A DNA stretch of 64,000 nt, from assembly GCA_963575745.1 (NCBI GenBank), contig CAUYUJ010016059.1:488849-552848 (forward strand), in the 5' to 3' direction. Within the stretch, counting starts at the first letter, position 1, and every line of letters starts with the position of its first letter. Both the position numbers and the translations under genes were made by a program. Positions 1 to 12,560 of this stretch are shown here, piece after piece. This stretch comes from Prorocentrum cordatum. Taxonomy: Eukaryota; Sar; Dinophyceae; Prorocentrales; Prorocentraceae. The notes beneath the pieces are model-generated. The model was given only the letters and a program-made list of their open reading frames with translations, was not told where the DNA came from and did not search any database.

Positions 1-1038
1 GCCAGGAGGACGCGACGCGGAACGTCTCAAGGGACGCGCCAAGCGACGTGCCAAGGGACGTGCCATGGGGACACACCGCGGGACGTGCCAAGGGGACGCG
101 CTACGGAACGTGCTGGGGACAAGCGTTTCGCTCGAGACATCCGGTCAAAATCCTCAGAATTCCTACGCGCGGGACGCGGCACGCGCGAGACATCCTCGGA
201 ATCCCTGCGAGCGGGACGTGGAAACAAGGGTCGAGGCATCCTCTGAATTCTGGCCCCCCGCGAGGCCACCGCTCGAGACATCCCCCAATTTTGCAAAACC
301 AGCGTTTCGCTCGAAACATCCTCAACAAATAATGAAAACAAGCCTTTCGGTCGAGACATCCTACCAAAATTCAAAGACATCCTGGCAAAACAAACGAATT
401 AGTCGAGACATCGTCGAAATTCCTGCGCGCAGGACGCGGCACGTGCGAGACATCCTCAGACTCCTGCGAGCGGGACGTGGAAACAAGCATTTTGCCTGAG
501 AAATCCTTTCAAGTCTGGCCCCCCACGAGGCCCCTGCTCGAGACACCCCTCAATTTTGCAAAACCAGCATTTCGCTCGACACATCCTCAACAATTGTAAA
601 AGGGGGAAAAAAAAAACGCTTCGCTCGAGACATCCTGTCACAATCCCAAAAAATCCTGGCAAAACCAACGAATTAGTCGAGACATCCTCAAAATCCCTGC
701 GCGCGGGACGAGGCACGCGCGAGACATCCCCGGAATCCCTGCGAGCGGGACGTGAAAACAAGCATTTCGCCGGAGGCATCCTCTGAATTCTGGCCCCCCA
801 CGAGGACCCCGCTCGAGACACCTTCAAATTTTGCAAATCCAGCGTTTCGCTCGAGACATCCTCAGCAAATTACGAAAAAAAAAAAACAACATTTCGCTTG
901 AGACATCCTGCCATTGTATATGTGTATATATATATATATATATGTTTACACACATACATACATACATACATACATACATACATACATACATACATACATA
1001 CAGACATACATACATACGTACGTACGTACGTACATACA

Positions 1039-1069
<31 letters not shown>

Positions 1070-1350
1070 GTGTGTGTAACCACAAAAAATGAAACATTAA
1101 CGAATTAGTCGAGACATCGTCGAAATTCCTTGGCGCAGGACGCGGCACGCGCGAGACATCCTCGGAATTCCTGCGCGCGGGGCGCTTTTCCGCGTCGCGG
1201 TCGGCTCTGCAAAACCAGCGTTTCGCTCGAGACATCCTCAACAAATTCTGACAACAAGCGTTTCGCTCGACATCCCCAACCCTGCAAAACCAGCGTTTCG
1301 CTCCATCCTCAACAAATTCTGAAACAAAAACAAACGTTTCGCTCGAGACA
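1..1350. repeat. Diverged tandem satellite, units of about 265-275 bp
   Basis: A short core close to TTTCGCTCGAGACATCCT recurs about a dozen times (for example near 125, 305, 345, 570, 620, 845, 890, 1219, 1337). A longer unit containing TCTGGCCCCCC followed by TTTTGCAAAACCAGC aligns at about 246, 510 and 786, and partly at 1,200, giving a higher-order period of about 265-275 bp. The reading frames that cross it are repeat-derived (residue pattern R-D-I-P in several frames) and are not genes. Identity between units is moderate, so this is an old array or a relic. Confidence 0.8.
918..1076. repeat. TA dinucleotide and CATA tetranucleotide microsatellite
   Basis: A TA run (about 925-945) is followed by a nearly pure CATA array from about 953 to 1,072, interrupted by a short CGTA stretch near 1,016-1,032. 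It sits inside the satellite array. Confidence 0.95.
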
Positions 1351-2976
1351 TAAAATAATTCCGCCAGCCCACCTCGACCTCAAAAAATATCAGGAAATAG
1401 TTCCGCCGGCCCACCTCCCGCATAGCACCGGGGACAAGTTTACCGACTAAAAGAGAACCCTGGGACGGAGCCTTTTCCGGGAGAAAAACAAGGCAGCAGA
1501 AGACATGGACTTTTAGACATCACGGGGCAAGACCAAAACCACCACCCGGGGCGGCTGATTGAACGCGGGAGCCTCACTCGCACAGTAGATGCGAGTCTAA
1601 CGTCGGCATACTCAGCCCCCCCGACACGAGAGCGACCCATATCCACTTCGCCAAGGGGAGCATGGGTCAGCTGCTGCAACTGATGAAAGAGCGAGCGGCA
1701 CAGCAACCGACAACAACCGTTGGGAGAGACCTGTCGAATGGACCTCCTGGTCGCACTGCAACTGACACGCGGGCGATTACCCTGACATCTCCATCCCCCC
1801 ACATCCCGAAACTCGCATCCGAACTGAGCAAGGTGCACGCCCACCGTCCCAACGGGCCCCCAGTCGACGCATACTGCGATGGCGCGCGTGTCGATGAGAT
1901 ACACGTGAAACCTGCTCTATGTCAGCACGGTCGCCGATCCTGAAAAAAGGGCTCCCCCTCTCGAGCCCCGCCCGAGAATGCTGGGGGCCTGCGAGAGCCC
2001 GCGGGACCTTGGCAGCCCTGACCGCGCAAGCCATCACACCTGCCCCCCGAATAACCATGGCGTCTCCTGCAACCGCTTCCCTCTCCTTGTAGCTCAACGG
2101 AGTCCTGCCCCAGGGCCCCTCGCAAGTCTCGAGTGGCCTCTCCGAAAAGGCCCTGAGCCCCCAGAACCCTCGGGAACAACAAAAACGTGCCAGCAGAGAC
2201 CTTGTCTTCGAGAGTCCTGCCAGCCCACGCGAAGGTCTCGCTGGCGCGCCACTGTTGCGCACTCAACTGAACAGGCACAGTTTGATCAAGGTGCACTCTC
2301 CAGGCCTGCCCCATGCAGCCGAGAGAATGAAACGAGCGCCCCCTGGCCGTGACCTTCGCAGAGCAGGAGACTGACGTGAACCTGGACAGGCCTGGGCACA
2401 GGCACTGAAGTGCTGTCAACACTCATGCGCACAGCAGGAGCTCAAACTGCTTCAGTGGCCATCTTGGGCCCTTTCGGCGCCGCTGGTTTTCCTGGGCAAC
2501 CTGAAGGCGGCCTTCTCTACGACGTGTTCATGCTGCCTGACTTTCCGTTTCTGAGTTTGGTGCTTACGACTGAAGGCACTTCCCCCCTCCACCTTCTCCT
2601 CGTCGACGCGTCCGCGCACGCTTCTCCGCGCTGAGCAGCACTGCGCCCGCTGCTTAAAGTGCTTCAAGAGGCGATCTCTGGCGCGAAACTCATGACCTGG
2701 CAGTGCGCGCCAATGGTTCTGCCGTCGGGATCAAAGGCGGCATTGCGGAGATCCCCCAGGAGAGTGTTCAGCCCTCGGACCGACGGGGCGGGGCGCGCTA
2801 ACCTCTGGCCTCCTTCACTTGCGCAAGAAGTCACCACCTCTCTTGAGCGCGCAAAGTTCACGCCCAGCGACGCAAGCCATGGCGGGAACTGGATCGAACG
2901 GCGTGGATAAATCCGCGGGGTCGGCCACGATCGGGTCGCCGCAAATCCCGCGCCCCCCCCCTCCGCCGCGCCGCGT
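1351..2976. other. No gene recognised
   Basis: The reading frames here are short on both strands and resemble no family I know. Because the region lies downstream of the LINE endonuclease relic on the minus strand, it may hold its decayed reverse transcriptase part, but I could not find a reliable RT motif. Confidence 0.4.
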
Positions 2977-4432
2977 TTAGCTCTCCCGAACTCCCTGGCC
3001 CTCCATTGTCTGGACGCGATGCGTCCGCAGCTTGTGGGGGCACCCCTGGGAAACGTTTCCCACTGTCGTTCTATGTTTGAGCGATATCGGCGAGGGTGCC
3101 GTTCTAGCTGTTATGATGCTGCCGAGGTGGCGTTGGAGATCACATGCGTCTTCCTGAGGCGCGACTAGGCTTGTTTGGAAGACCCGTTGCGCATGGTGCC
3201 CCCTCCCTCCTTGGCTGAGCAGCTCCCCCGCCAGCTGCCAGTCCGCCCTGGGGGCGTTGCCCTCCATTATGGTCGCGATGTACTCGGCCTGCCGATCCAG
3301 ATGCCGAGTAAAATCGCTGCCAGGCGCCGCAAGCAGCATTGCTCGCGAGGACATCGAGAACATGACAGGCTCGAACATCCACCCAATACCTTCTTTTCTA
3401 GGAAAACTGTCCCGCCGCTTTTTCGGGCCTCACCCAGCGCGCGGCGAGTCCACCCCAAGGGACTCGATGTCTGATTCGCAGTCGGTCCATGGATACCTGC
3501 AAGCGCACCCCTGACATTGTTGGCAAGAAAGCACACCTTCTCCGCGAGGACCCCCCCCCCCCTCAGCTGAACCCGGCGCGAAAATTTCTGAGCAGCGCGA
3601 CGGACCCTGATGAGCAAGAAGCTCGATACTGAAATAATGTTTGCATGGTCGAACAGCCTCCGCTGTAAATGCCGCGTTGGCAACGTTTCGCACGTGCTTG
3701 CAACCGTTGTCGAGTCAATGTGCTGCTCTACTGTTACCTCAGACGCGGCGCCAAAAAGTCCCCGGTCGGTCACCGAGAAATCGATCCCGCGTTTCACGCC
3801 AGTCTCGTTGGAGACAAAGGCGAAATCATGCCATCCCATAGGAAGGTGCCGGCAGCCCTGAGACTGAAGCCACTCGCGCATTCTGAGACCCCCCGTCGAG
3901 ACCTGACCTCCAGCGACTTCGCCCCGCGCGCCCGGCCCCCCCCCTGCCCTTTCAGGTGGCAGTTGCCATCGATGAACGACAGATGTGGTCGCCACTTCCC
4001 CGCGGCGCTTCGCATCTCACCCCTGAACTGACCGCGGCGCGCAGCGCTATTTCCCGAGCGCTGCGCATGGGCAACTACAATACTAAAGTTGACTGCAGTC
4101 GCGTCAAGGCGACAATCGCGCGCAGGGGCGGCCCGCGAAACTCGCCACTGCCGATGGCCGAAGTGGAGGGCCCCCCCCTTCACCTCGCCGCGGGGCGCCC
4201 CCGCATTGACCCGGGTCCCCCGTTTCTCGCTGTGACCTTCCTGAGTGCCAACTGCGCGCAAGGCGTCGGCTTTTCGACCGCGATGGCGCCCCTTGACCCC
4301 CCGCCTGCGAGCTTGACAAAGTGACTGGGCGTTGAAAGTCGCCACCGTGAAATCCACTGCGGCCCGCGCCCGCCTCGACCACGTGCCCAGGCTCAGCGGC
4401 GCATGACCTTCTCGCGCAGAAGGAGTGGGCAT
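2977..4432 (-). pseudogene. Degraded LINE retrotransposon, endonuclease (EEP) domain
   Basis: Minus-strand frames read as an apurinic-type endonuclease of a non-LTR retrotransposon. VATFNAQSL near 4,335 fits the N-terminal Asn motif, and TQEGH near 4,240 fits the catalytic Gln-Glu-x-His. AHAQRSGNSAARRGQF and then HLSFIDGN near 3,980 fit the central part (normally G-D-x-N, here changed). VKRGIDFSV near 3,780 fits the C-terminal Asp region. A stretch near 3,200-3,330 resembles the linker between endonuclease and RT. The domain is spread over at least three frames, so it is broken. In a live element it would nick target DNA to prime reverse transcription. The LINE reading is a family resemblance judged by eye. 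Confidence 0.5.
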
Positions 4433-4589
4433 TTTTCCTAACGTTCAGGGCTGGGAGAGAGCGCGTTTCACGGGTTGGGAACATTCGGCGGCCCCCCCCA
4501 AACGCTCGGCGCCGTCGATCAGAACCAGGGGGCCCCCCTCTCCCTTACAACCCCCCCCGCCGGCGCCGGCGCTGGCGGCCGCCGCAGCG

Positions 4590-4760
4590 CCGACGCAGCG
4601 ACGATGACCAGAGAGGGCCCAGAAGGAGGGGGGGGGCTCGAACCCCCCGTCGCCCCCCGCGCTGGCGTCGGCGCCGGCGCCGGCCGCGGCCGTCATCGCC
4701 GACGGCGGGGGCGCGGCGACGATAGCCAGAGAGGGCCCAGAGGCCGGAGAGGGAACGCGC
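4590..4760. repeat. Imperfect duplication of about 120-bp period
   Basis: GCGACGAT followed by CCAGAGAGGGCCCAGA occurs near 4,598 and again near 4,718. Both copies are preceded by GCCGGCGCCGGC-type GC-rich sequence. No gene was seen in 4,433-4,840. Confidence 0.6.
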
Positions 4761-4889
4761 CAAACGCCACATCGAGCCCTCGCATGCCCCTCAGACGCCC
4801 CCGAGACCCTTCTGACGAGACCTCGAGAGGCACGCATTAGAACTTTGACCCAAAGCCAGAACGCAGCGGCGGGAAGAGCCGAAGGCCGC

Positions 4890-5675
4890 GCCGCGCGCCA
4901 CCGCCACCGCCGACACCACAGACCACCATACCACCACCACCAAGGACCGCCACTCCACCACTACCGCCGCCGCCACCACCACCACCACCACAACAACAAC
5001 CACCGCAACCCACCATCACCACGAATACCACCATCACCACAAACCACCTCACCAATACCACCCCCACCAAAAACGCCACCACCACAAGCACCACCACCAC
5101 CACCACAACCCACCACCGACACCACCAACCCCACAAACCACCACACCGTTACCACCACCATCGCTACCACCGCCACCACCACCACCACCAACCCACCACC
5201 ACCACCACCACAACCACCACAACCACCACCGCCACCGTCGACCACCCACCACCAACCACCACCGCCAGCACCACTACCAGCAGCACCACCACCACCACCA
5301 ACGCCGCAGCCCACCACCACCGCCACCCCAAAACACCACGCCACCACCACCACCACCGCCACCACCACGACCTCCACCAGCACCGCCTCAACCCACAACC
5401 ACCACCAAACAACCGCAACCACCACCACCACAGCAACCACCACCACCACCACAACAGCTCACCACCACCACAAACCACCACCACCACAACCACCAAGACA
5501 ACAACCCCCCAGCACTACCACCACCACCACAATCTACCACACCATCACCACCACCGCTACAACCACCACCACTACTACCAGCAGCACAACTACCACCACC
5601 AACGCCACAACCACCACAAACCACCTCACCACCACCACCACCACTGCCACTACCACCACCACCAGCACCCCCGCC
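4890..5675. repeat. Long CCA/ACC trinucleotide repeat
   Basis: Nearly 800 bases of imperfect CCA repeats with AAC, GCC and TAC variants. All six frames stay open because of the repeat (Thr/His/Pro on plus, Val/Trp/Gly on minus). I treat the long reading frames across it as artefacts. Confidence 0.95.
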
Positions 5676-6925
5676 GCCGACGCCAGCCGCCGCCGACGCC
5701 GGCGCCGGCCCGAGGAAAGGAAGAGAGGAGAAGTAGGGGAGGGGGGAGGGTCTGGCCCCCCCCCCTTTCAAGGGACCACAGAACGCCGGTCACCTCTGAG
5801 TCCGGAAGCAGGGCGCGCGCGCGTGCATCAGGGTGCTCATCTAGCAGCCCCCCCCACAGGCGAGCGTTTCTAAAATCTACTGATCGAATCCAGCCGTGCG
5901 GAAACGAGGGGGCTGAAGGCTCTAAACCTCGCGCCATCAACTTCGCGCCGTTGCCCGCCGCGCTGTTCCATGGGCGAACGCGGAGGGCCCTTGCATGCCT
6001 CCGCGTGGCCATCGTGTCCTGAGCGACCATGTCCCAGTGCACGTGACAGGGGCGGACAACCCGGACATCATAATCTGGGAGCGAGCCCAACTGGGCAGCG
6101 CCCAGTGTGGTCAGAGAGCCGCCATCGATCGCAATCGGACACTGCGGCTGCTCATCCATGACCTAAAGAAGACGGCGCGGCAAAGCCGTGCGCCCATGCG
6201 GGGCGTTGGTGGCGACTGACGGGTCCAAACTCACGCCGCTGGCATAGCTGACGCAATCCCCCATCACCCTCCCGCATGGGCATGCATTTCCACGCGCTAT
6301 GATTACGGCCGCTTCCCATGCCCCCGTCCCCTCCCGTAGTCGGCATGAGAGGCATCCGTGAAGTGCGGATGGCGTCGGGCTCGAAGTGCTGCTGCTCGGC
6401 GCGAGGATCCGCCCTCGGCGCCGCCGCAGCCTCCGGCCCTGGCAGACCCGTCGTTAGTTGTTCAGGAAGTTCGAAGCTATCGGATTGAAACCTGCTGCCT
6501 GACACAAGGCCCCTGCAAAAGGCACTGCGTTGGAACTGCGCATGCTATGTCCGAACTTCCTGTCTGGGCGTCGCGGCTTCTGCTGCCCCGAGCCTCGATC
6601 AGCCCCTCCCTCGGCGCGCGACGGCGCGGGGGGCGGAGGGGGGGGGCGCCCCAAATTGCATCCACGTTGCTGCTGCCGCCTCTCGAATGATTCCGCCGCG
6701 AGCCTCGCCGTTCTCGCGCGGTTGCCTGTATCGTTGTTTCATCGGTTGACAGTTCTACAAGTTTCGCCTGGCGGCCGCGTCTAAGCATCCTTATCCCTTG
6801 AGAATGGGCCTGGGCATTGGGCCCCGGCGCGGCCCCGCGAGAAAGCCAAGCCCCGTCGCGGCCAAGGCGGCTGGCGAGGTGCACGCATCATTGTTTGGTT
6901 GAAAAGAAAAACGTACTCTGTTGCA
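5676..6925. other. No gene recognised
   Basis: Only mutually overlapping short frames occur here. A plus-strand LSDHVPVHV near 6,020 recalls the SDH motif at the end of LINE endonucleases, but the rest of the domain is missing, so I do not call it. Confidence 0.35.
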
Positions 6926-8200
6926 TCAGATTGCCTGCGCGGCCTCCGTCATCGCAGCCCCATCTGCATGATCATGTGCCCCTGCGTCGCGACTCTGCTG
7001 CTGACTTTGCCGAGCTAGCCGTGCCTGACGTTCGCGGTTGGCCAGGCTCCTCCCAGGTTGTCCATCTTGGCCGTCTTCGAGGGAGGCGACATTCTGGGGT
7101 CGCGCTGAGCTGCCGCCGCTGATGCCATCGGAGCTGATCGCCCCCCCCCTTGCTTTCGACTGTGCCTCCGCGCGCGCCGCATCTATCTGCGCGACTTCTC
7201 TCTTCGTGCATGCATGATCTATCTCGTCGGCTTCTCTCATGACCTGCGATGGCCTGTCGGGCTCCACCTCGCCCGCGCTGATGGGATCCAGATGCGTGCC
7301 TGACACCGCTGGAGCTCGCATGAGCAGGTAGGGATCCTCGAGATGCGCGTCCATGGGCCCCGTGGGGCGGTCCGCTCTATTTGGATCTCGGCTGCGGGCT
7401 TGACCTTGAGCCCCGATTCGAATGGCGTGGGCTATTCCTCCAAGACGCACTGCGAAAGTCCTGTTCTGGCTGGAGACATATGAGGCGAGTCCTGCTCCGC
7501 TGGTGTCGTCGGCGACGCCTTCTGTCTGCGCGGCGAGTGCAGCTGTTCCTCAGATCGGTGCGCCAGGTGCTGCCAGGGCCGCTGCAGGTGTACATGGGGC
7601 TGCTGTATGTCCACCTTCCGCCGCATCTGGCACGCGCATTCCCGCGTTGGCTGTAGTTTGAGCCTGCGCCGCCCAACCAATGACTGAATGGAGAATATGC
7701 TGGAGGCCTTCTTGTTTGTCTCTTATCATTCCCATGCAGCCCAGAAGTCTTGTGGGCAACGAAGCCGTCTGTAGTGAAGTATGTTCGTTCGAATGCTGGT
7801 CCACCTGGGCCATCTGCTGCTGTGTGTGACACTGCTGCACACTCTGATATGGCCAGTGTGTTTCTGCTGCTGCTGCTGGACTTGCGTCTGCATCGCGCGC
7901 GGTGCAAGCACCTGCTGCTGAGCTTGCGGCGGTTGGCGCTGTCCGATCGGCACTGGGCCTCCCATGATCTGTCCCGCCGGTGGAACAGAGTCTGAAGCCG
8001 CCCCCTCATACCGTAGATAAGCTGGGCGATCCGTCTTGTCCACCAGCTGTCTGACGCACAAGATACAGCTGTTGCTCGGCATCCTCCCTCGCAAGATCGT
8101 TTGGTTATTCTGGCATCTCGCTGAGCTCGTTCATGCAACATTCCAGCTGCGCAAACTCCATGTCGATCTCTTTCTCTCTCTCTCTCTCTGTATGTATGTC

Positions 8201-8253
<53 letters not shown>

Positions 8254-8980
8254 ATATATATATATATATATGTATTTTTCTCTGTGCTGCACCCGGAATC
8301 TCTTCATACGACCTGCTGCATTGGCGAATTGGCGAGCGCGTCCTTTGCCTTGTCCAGCGTGGAATGTACACCCCGTGTTTGTACCCTCGCCGTGTTCAGA
8401 CTGGTTCTTAATCCCTTCAACACCATCAACTCCATGTCATGTCTGTCTGCGTCCTCGTTCTTGTTGACTTTCTTGGCCATGATGGCCAAGTCTGTCAGCT
8501 TCCCCATTTGGTTGTGGACCTCCTGTTTGAAGCTGGGCATCTCTGAAGTCTTGGATGGAGGCGTTCTGTACGCCGAGTGGGTCGTGGCCGCCTTGTGTGG
8601 CATGGGCGGCAGCCTCTTTATGTCATTTTGAACAACTCCATCTGGTTGTCGCCCTGCACTGTGAATCCTTTAACTCTGCGCGCCCCGCGTTTGATTCTGA
8701 GTGTAAGATTGTCGACACAAGCTCCGATTGTGCCAGTTCTTGATTTTACTGCTGCATGTCTGACATTCTCACGTCTGTATACCATGGGAGTGTTCTTTCC
8801 GTCGAGCAGTCGTCTTGCTGAGTCGATCGCCACCAACCATCTGGCGTGATGACCCATGACGCCTGGCCCGCGGCCTGCGGGGCCAAGCTTTCCCAAGCCG
8901 CCCGAACAAGCAAAACAAGAAACATAACTGTTCACTATCGCGGCGTTCGAAAGAGCACGTGCCTGGGTCTGGCCTCTCAA
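6926..8980 (-). pseudogene. Minus-strand coding relic in several frames, unidentified
   Basis: Four minus-strand stretches (8,618-8,980, 8,304-8,603, 7,726-8,094 and 6,926-7,450) have protein-like composition. The second reads as an amphipathic helical segment (MGKLTDLAIMAKKVNK is part of it). The last is rich in Ala, Gln, Arg and Asp. They lie in different frames and are interrupted by a CT/TA microsatellite at about 8,170-8,275. Lying upstream of a minus-strand LINE endonuclease, they could be the first ORF of the same LINE. That is inference from position only. Confidence 0.25.
8168..8277. repeat. CT microsatellite followed by TA run
   Basis: CT dinucleotides run from about 8,168 to 8,252 with a short interruption (TGTATGTATGTCTTC), then TA from about 8,254 to 8,272. 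Confidence 0.95.
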
Positions 8981-9039
8981 ACAAAGTCAACGAGATGATA
9001 CGATAGCGGGTGTCCTGCGGGACATCAGGCCAAACCGTT

Positions 9040-9262
9040 TCCTATTCCTCCTCCTCCTCTTCCTCCTCATCCCGTCATCCTCCTCCGCCTCCTATCTCCG
9101 CCCTTTTCTTTCCTTCCTCCGTCCGGCATTTTTCCTCCTCCTCCTCCACCACCCTCCTCCCTGCTCCCTCCATTTTCCTCCTCCGTCCCCCGCCCTCCGT
9201 CCTCCTTCTCCTCCCCTTTTCCCGCCACCTCCTCCAATTCCCCCACCTGCCCTTCTCCTCCC
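9040..9262. repeat. Pyrimidine-rich CTC/TCC tract
   Basis: An almost pure C/T stretch on the plus strand made of imperfect TCC triplets. No gene is apparent between 8,981 and 9,411. Confidence 0.85.
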
Positions 9263-9411
9263 ACGGAGACCGAAGCAAAAACCATCCGTCGTTTCTTCTG
9301 CAATGCGGGATGCAGATTAATAAAAATGGCGGGAACTATTAAAACAATTGTTGATCTGATTTCTATATGGCTTTTCAACTGGAGGAGGACGATCAAACAA
9401 TATGTTCATAA

Positions 9412-9609
9412 CACGTCGGCTTCGAATCTTGCGTCGAATACTCATTTCACGTCGGCGTGAAATGTTACGTTAAATGATCATTCAACGTTGACCTCAAATT
9501 TTATGTCAAAAACAGAATTCTATGTGGGCTTCAAACATTTACGACAAATACTCGTTCCACGTCGGCTTCAGACATTCATGTCGAATGATCATTTGACGTC
9601 GGCCTCCAC
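9412..9609. repeat. 36-37 bp minisatellite, five and a bit copies
   Basis: Units start at 9,412, 9,448, 9,484, 9,521 and 9,558 with CACGTCGGCTTC-like sequence and end in ATCATT- or ACTCATT-like sequence. Units contain GTCGAAT and diverge by roughly a quarter. The tract is markedly more AT-rich than its surroundings. Confidence 0.75.
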
Positions 9610-9954
9610 GGACGGCAAGGGGGGGAACGATTAAAAAATAGTTCCCAGCCTGCGGCCTGTCTTTTATCATCATCCTCTGGGGCGCCGCCGACGCAACACG
9701 ACCCCAGGTCATTTATTTATCGTCATCCTACATGAAGCTCTTGTGTCACACAAAAAAGTAGCACGAAAACAGAAGAGCATCGCGGGTGCGGCGCCTGCCG
9801 CATCGGTGCGCTCGTGGCTGGGCCCCGCACCCGCTGCGGTCCTGGGTGACCTGGCCGCCGGGACGGCGTCGCGGGAGGAGGCGGCGTGTGCCCAGGGAAG
9901 CCCAGCGGCGGCGCGGGGAGGGTGGGGGTCGAGGTCTGCTAGATGTGGTCGGAG

Positions 9955-10080
9955 GATGGCGCCGCATCGCCGATGCATTCGCGATGCACTGGCAACGTCG
10001 GTGCTGCACCGGCGACGTCGGCGTGGAGAACATCGGGCTCCACATCGCGCCGCATCGCCGATGCATCGGCGATGCGACGC
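9955..10080. repeat. Palindromic CGCATCGCCGATGCA repeats
   Basis: A perfect 26-bp palindrome (CGCATCGCCGATG followed by its reverse complement) lies at 10,051-10,076. A near-copy with a changed centre lies at about 9,960-9,987. Related blocks ending in CGACGTCGGCG fall between them. The motif translates as repeated M-H-R-R-C or I-A-D-A-S in overlapping frames, which explains the open frames over 9,750-10,250 without a gene. Confidence 0.8.
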
Positions 10081-10594
10081 GAGGCTCCGACGCCATCTGC
10101 TCGGACACTATCTGGGAGGTCTGGAGCCTGGAGGAGTACCGTCAGGCTACTGCCATAGGAAGCGCTGGGTCAGGAACGGCGCCGCCCCTTGCACCCTGCC
10201 AAAGAATACGCGCGGGCGCACGAGGAGCGCGAGAGGAGCAGCGAGCCCCTTCTGAACCCGGCTGCTCCTTCTCACAGCGTATTTGCTCTGTGGCGGGGGT
10301 GTGGCGGGATGTCCGCGGGCGTCGAGGCCTCGAGAGGGGCAAGGGGGTCGCACGCGCGCGCCAGCCCGTGGGCGCGGAGGAGAGCCAGGGGCGGAGGGGG
10401 GAGGGAGGAGGCCGAAAGGCCGAAACACTCCTTCACCTCAGAGGGTCTTTACTGCTGCCAGTGACCCCCCCAGGAAAGCTTACGGCTGGCAATAAAATTC
10501 ATCCTTTCCCTCCTCGTCATTTCCCTCCTCGTCCTTCCCCTCCTCGTCCTCCGCCTCGTCCTCCCACGCAGTAGGCGCCTCCAACTCAGCCTGT

Positions 10595-10660
10595 GCGTAC
10601 AAGAGAAGGAGAAGGAGGAGGAGGAGGAGGAGGAGGAGGAGGAGGAGGAGGAGGTGGAGG
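10595..10660. repeat. GGA trinucleotide repeat
   Basis: About 55 bases of GGA units on the plus strand. The flanks (10,081-12,560) have only overlapping GC-rich frames on both strands that I do not recognise. Confidence 0.9.
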
Positions 10661-11451
10661 AGGGCGATGTGGAGAAAGAGGAGGAGGGCGTTATCAACCC
10701 CCCCTCCCCGTCCACAACCACCCAATACGAACAATACTCCCCCTCCCCCATGATCCTGTCCGGCGGTGCCACCGCCGCTCTCGCGCACTGCTGTTTCACC
10801 CACGGGGTTTCAAGCATCTGTCTGTCGCATGTTCTCGGTCGCTCAAGACGATAGCATTCCCGTGCAAGCGTCAGCAACATTTCAGGATCCACGCGTTGGC
10901 ACGTCGTTCAGACATGCGCTCGCGTTCCTGCCAGGTCAGGTCAGGTGGCCTTACGCCCAATGGCGCGCCGGCAGACGCAACATGATGAACGAACTCACAC
11001 TTGAAGAAGAAAAACACACTCGAAGGAAACGAGGGACGCACGACGAGCGAGGACGCGAGGCGAGGCGGAGCGAGGAAGGGAAGGACGAACGACAGGGAGA
11101 ACGGCCAAAGAAACGCGAGAGGGAAAAGTTGGCCGGCTGCCTCCTGCGCCGCTTCGCCACGCCAGAAGCTCTCCATTCAAACTACGGCGGAGGCGGAGAG
11201 AGGGGAGGGAAGGAAACGCGCGCGCTGCTGGCAGCCCGTTCGGGCGCGCATGCCGTCTTCACGTGCTCCCTCCAGAGGTTTTCGTCTCGAGTGAGATGAT
11301 CTTCCCGACATGTGGCCAGATGCGCGGGCCACAGTTGTGGATCCGATTCCTTCGTCGTTGTTGCGGCCCCCTTCGTTCCCCCTCCCCGCCTTCCCCTGGT
11401 CCTCCTGCTACTCGCTCCTCTGAGTCCACCTGCCCCTGCTGCTGCAGACCG

Positions 11452-11500
11452 CTCTCCTCCTCCTCCTCCTCCTCCTCCTCCTCCTCCTCCTCATCATCAT
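11452..11500. repeat. CTC trinucleotide repeat
   Basis: Repeated CTC units followed by CATCATCAT. They make the Ser- and Leu-rich plus-strand frames here. Confidence 0.9.
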
Positions 11501-12487
11501 CTTTCCTCCTCTTCCTTCCTGATCCTCCTCCTCTTCTTCCTTCTCTTCCTCTTCCTAATTTACAAGGGCCCACCCTCTGTCTGTGCGTCGCACGATGAGG
11601 TCACTTTTGGGGTTGATGTTTGAGGTCCTCTAGGACAGCCCTGCAGGTGGATGCAGTAGAATTCAGCGCAGTGAGAAAGGATTGGTCGGAGGGGGACGAT
11701 GTCAGATATGGCGCGAACGCACCCAGCTTGCATCCCCCCTTCTCCCCTGCCATCTCCTCTCCTCCACCCTCTCCTCCCATCCCCGTCCCCAGGTCTCGAG
11801 GCTCGGGCCTGGCGAAGCTCAGTCACGGCCGCGCCGCCCGCCCCCCCCCGGGCTTAGCCGCGACGCCCGTGCTCCTGCCCCGCTGCCGCGTTAATGCCCG
11901 CGCTCCGCGGCAACTGCCCAGCCAGCGGCCGCCGCCCCTCCCTGGCGTCGACGACGGCGTCTGCGACTTCTGTCCAGGACGATGCCTGCGAGACTCGCCG
12001 CCGCCCCACGCGCGGCTACTGCTGATGCTGACGCCGGGACCCGCTCCTGCGCGCGCGGCCCTCTCACGCCAATCGCGTACACCCCCGCGCCCACGCGTGA
12101 CGGCAGGGCCCCGCAGTGGCCGCCCCTGCCGCCGTCGGCTGGCGCTCCTGGGAGTCCGCCGACGCCGTCCCGGGTCCCCGAGGCAACCCGCACCTCCCAT
12201 GGGGGGCAGGCGCCCCTCCTCGACGGCGCACCCGCTGCTGCCACGCCCGGCGCCCCACGGGGACCCCCGCGGTCGTCCCGCCCGTGGGGCGGGAGCCGCT
12301 CGTGGACTGCGACCGTGGCCTCTCTGCTGCTGTCGCGCCCAGGCTGAGGGCCCCAGAGGCGGCCCCAACGGCAGGCACCCTCCGCCAACCGCGGAGCCCG
12401 GCACGTCTGCCGCCTCTACGCCCCAGGCCCCTGCGAGGGTCCCAGAAGCTGCCCCTCCGGCAGACAAGCTACTGTGACTACGACAAA

Positions 12488-12538
12488 TCGCCCCCCCCCC
12501 CCCCCCCCCCCCACCCCCCCACCCACCCCACCCCGCGC
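12488..12538. repeat. Poly-C and CCCCA tract next to the retrotransposon end
   Basis: A run of more than 20 C residues followed by CCCA/CCCCA units, ending about 20 bp before the retrotransposon boundary at 12,561. Confidence 0.9.
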
Positions 12539-12560
12539 CTAGTTCCTCACCGAGGGCCCC

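Noticed and set aside
4845-5873. Thr/His/Pro-rich protein of 342 residues
   Set aside because: It is a translation of the CCA repeat with no unique sequence of its own.
5995-6219. Plus-strand LINE endonuclease from LSDHVPVHV
   Set aside because: Only the short SDH-like phrase is present, with no upstream Asn, Glu or G-D-x-N motifs in the same orientation.
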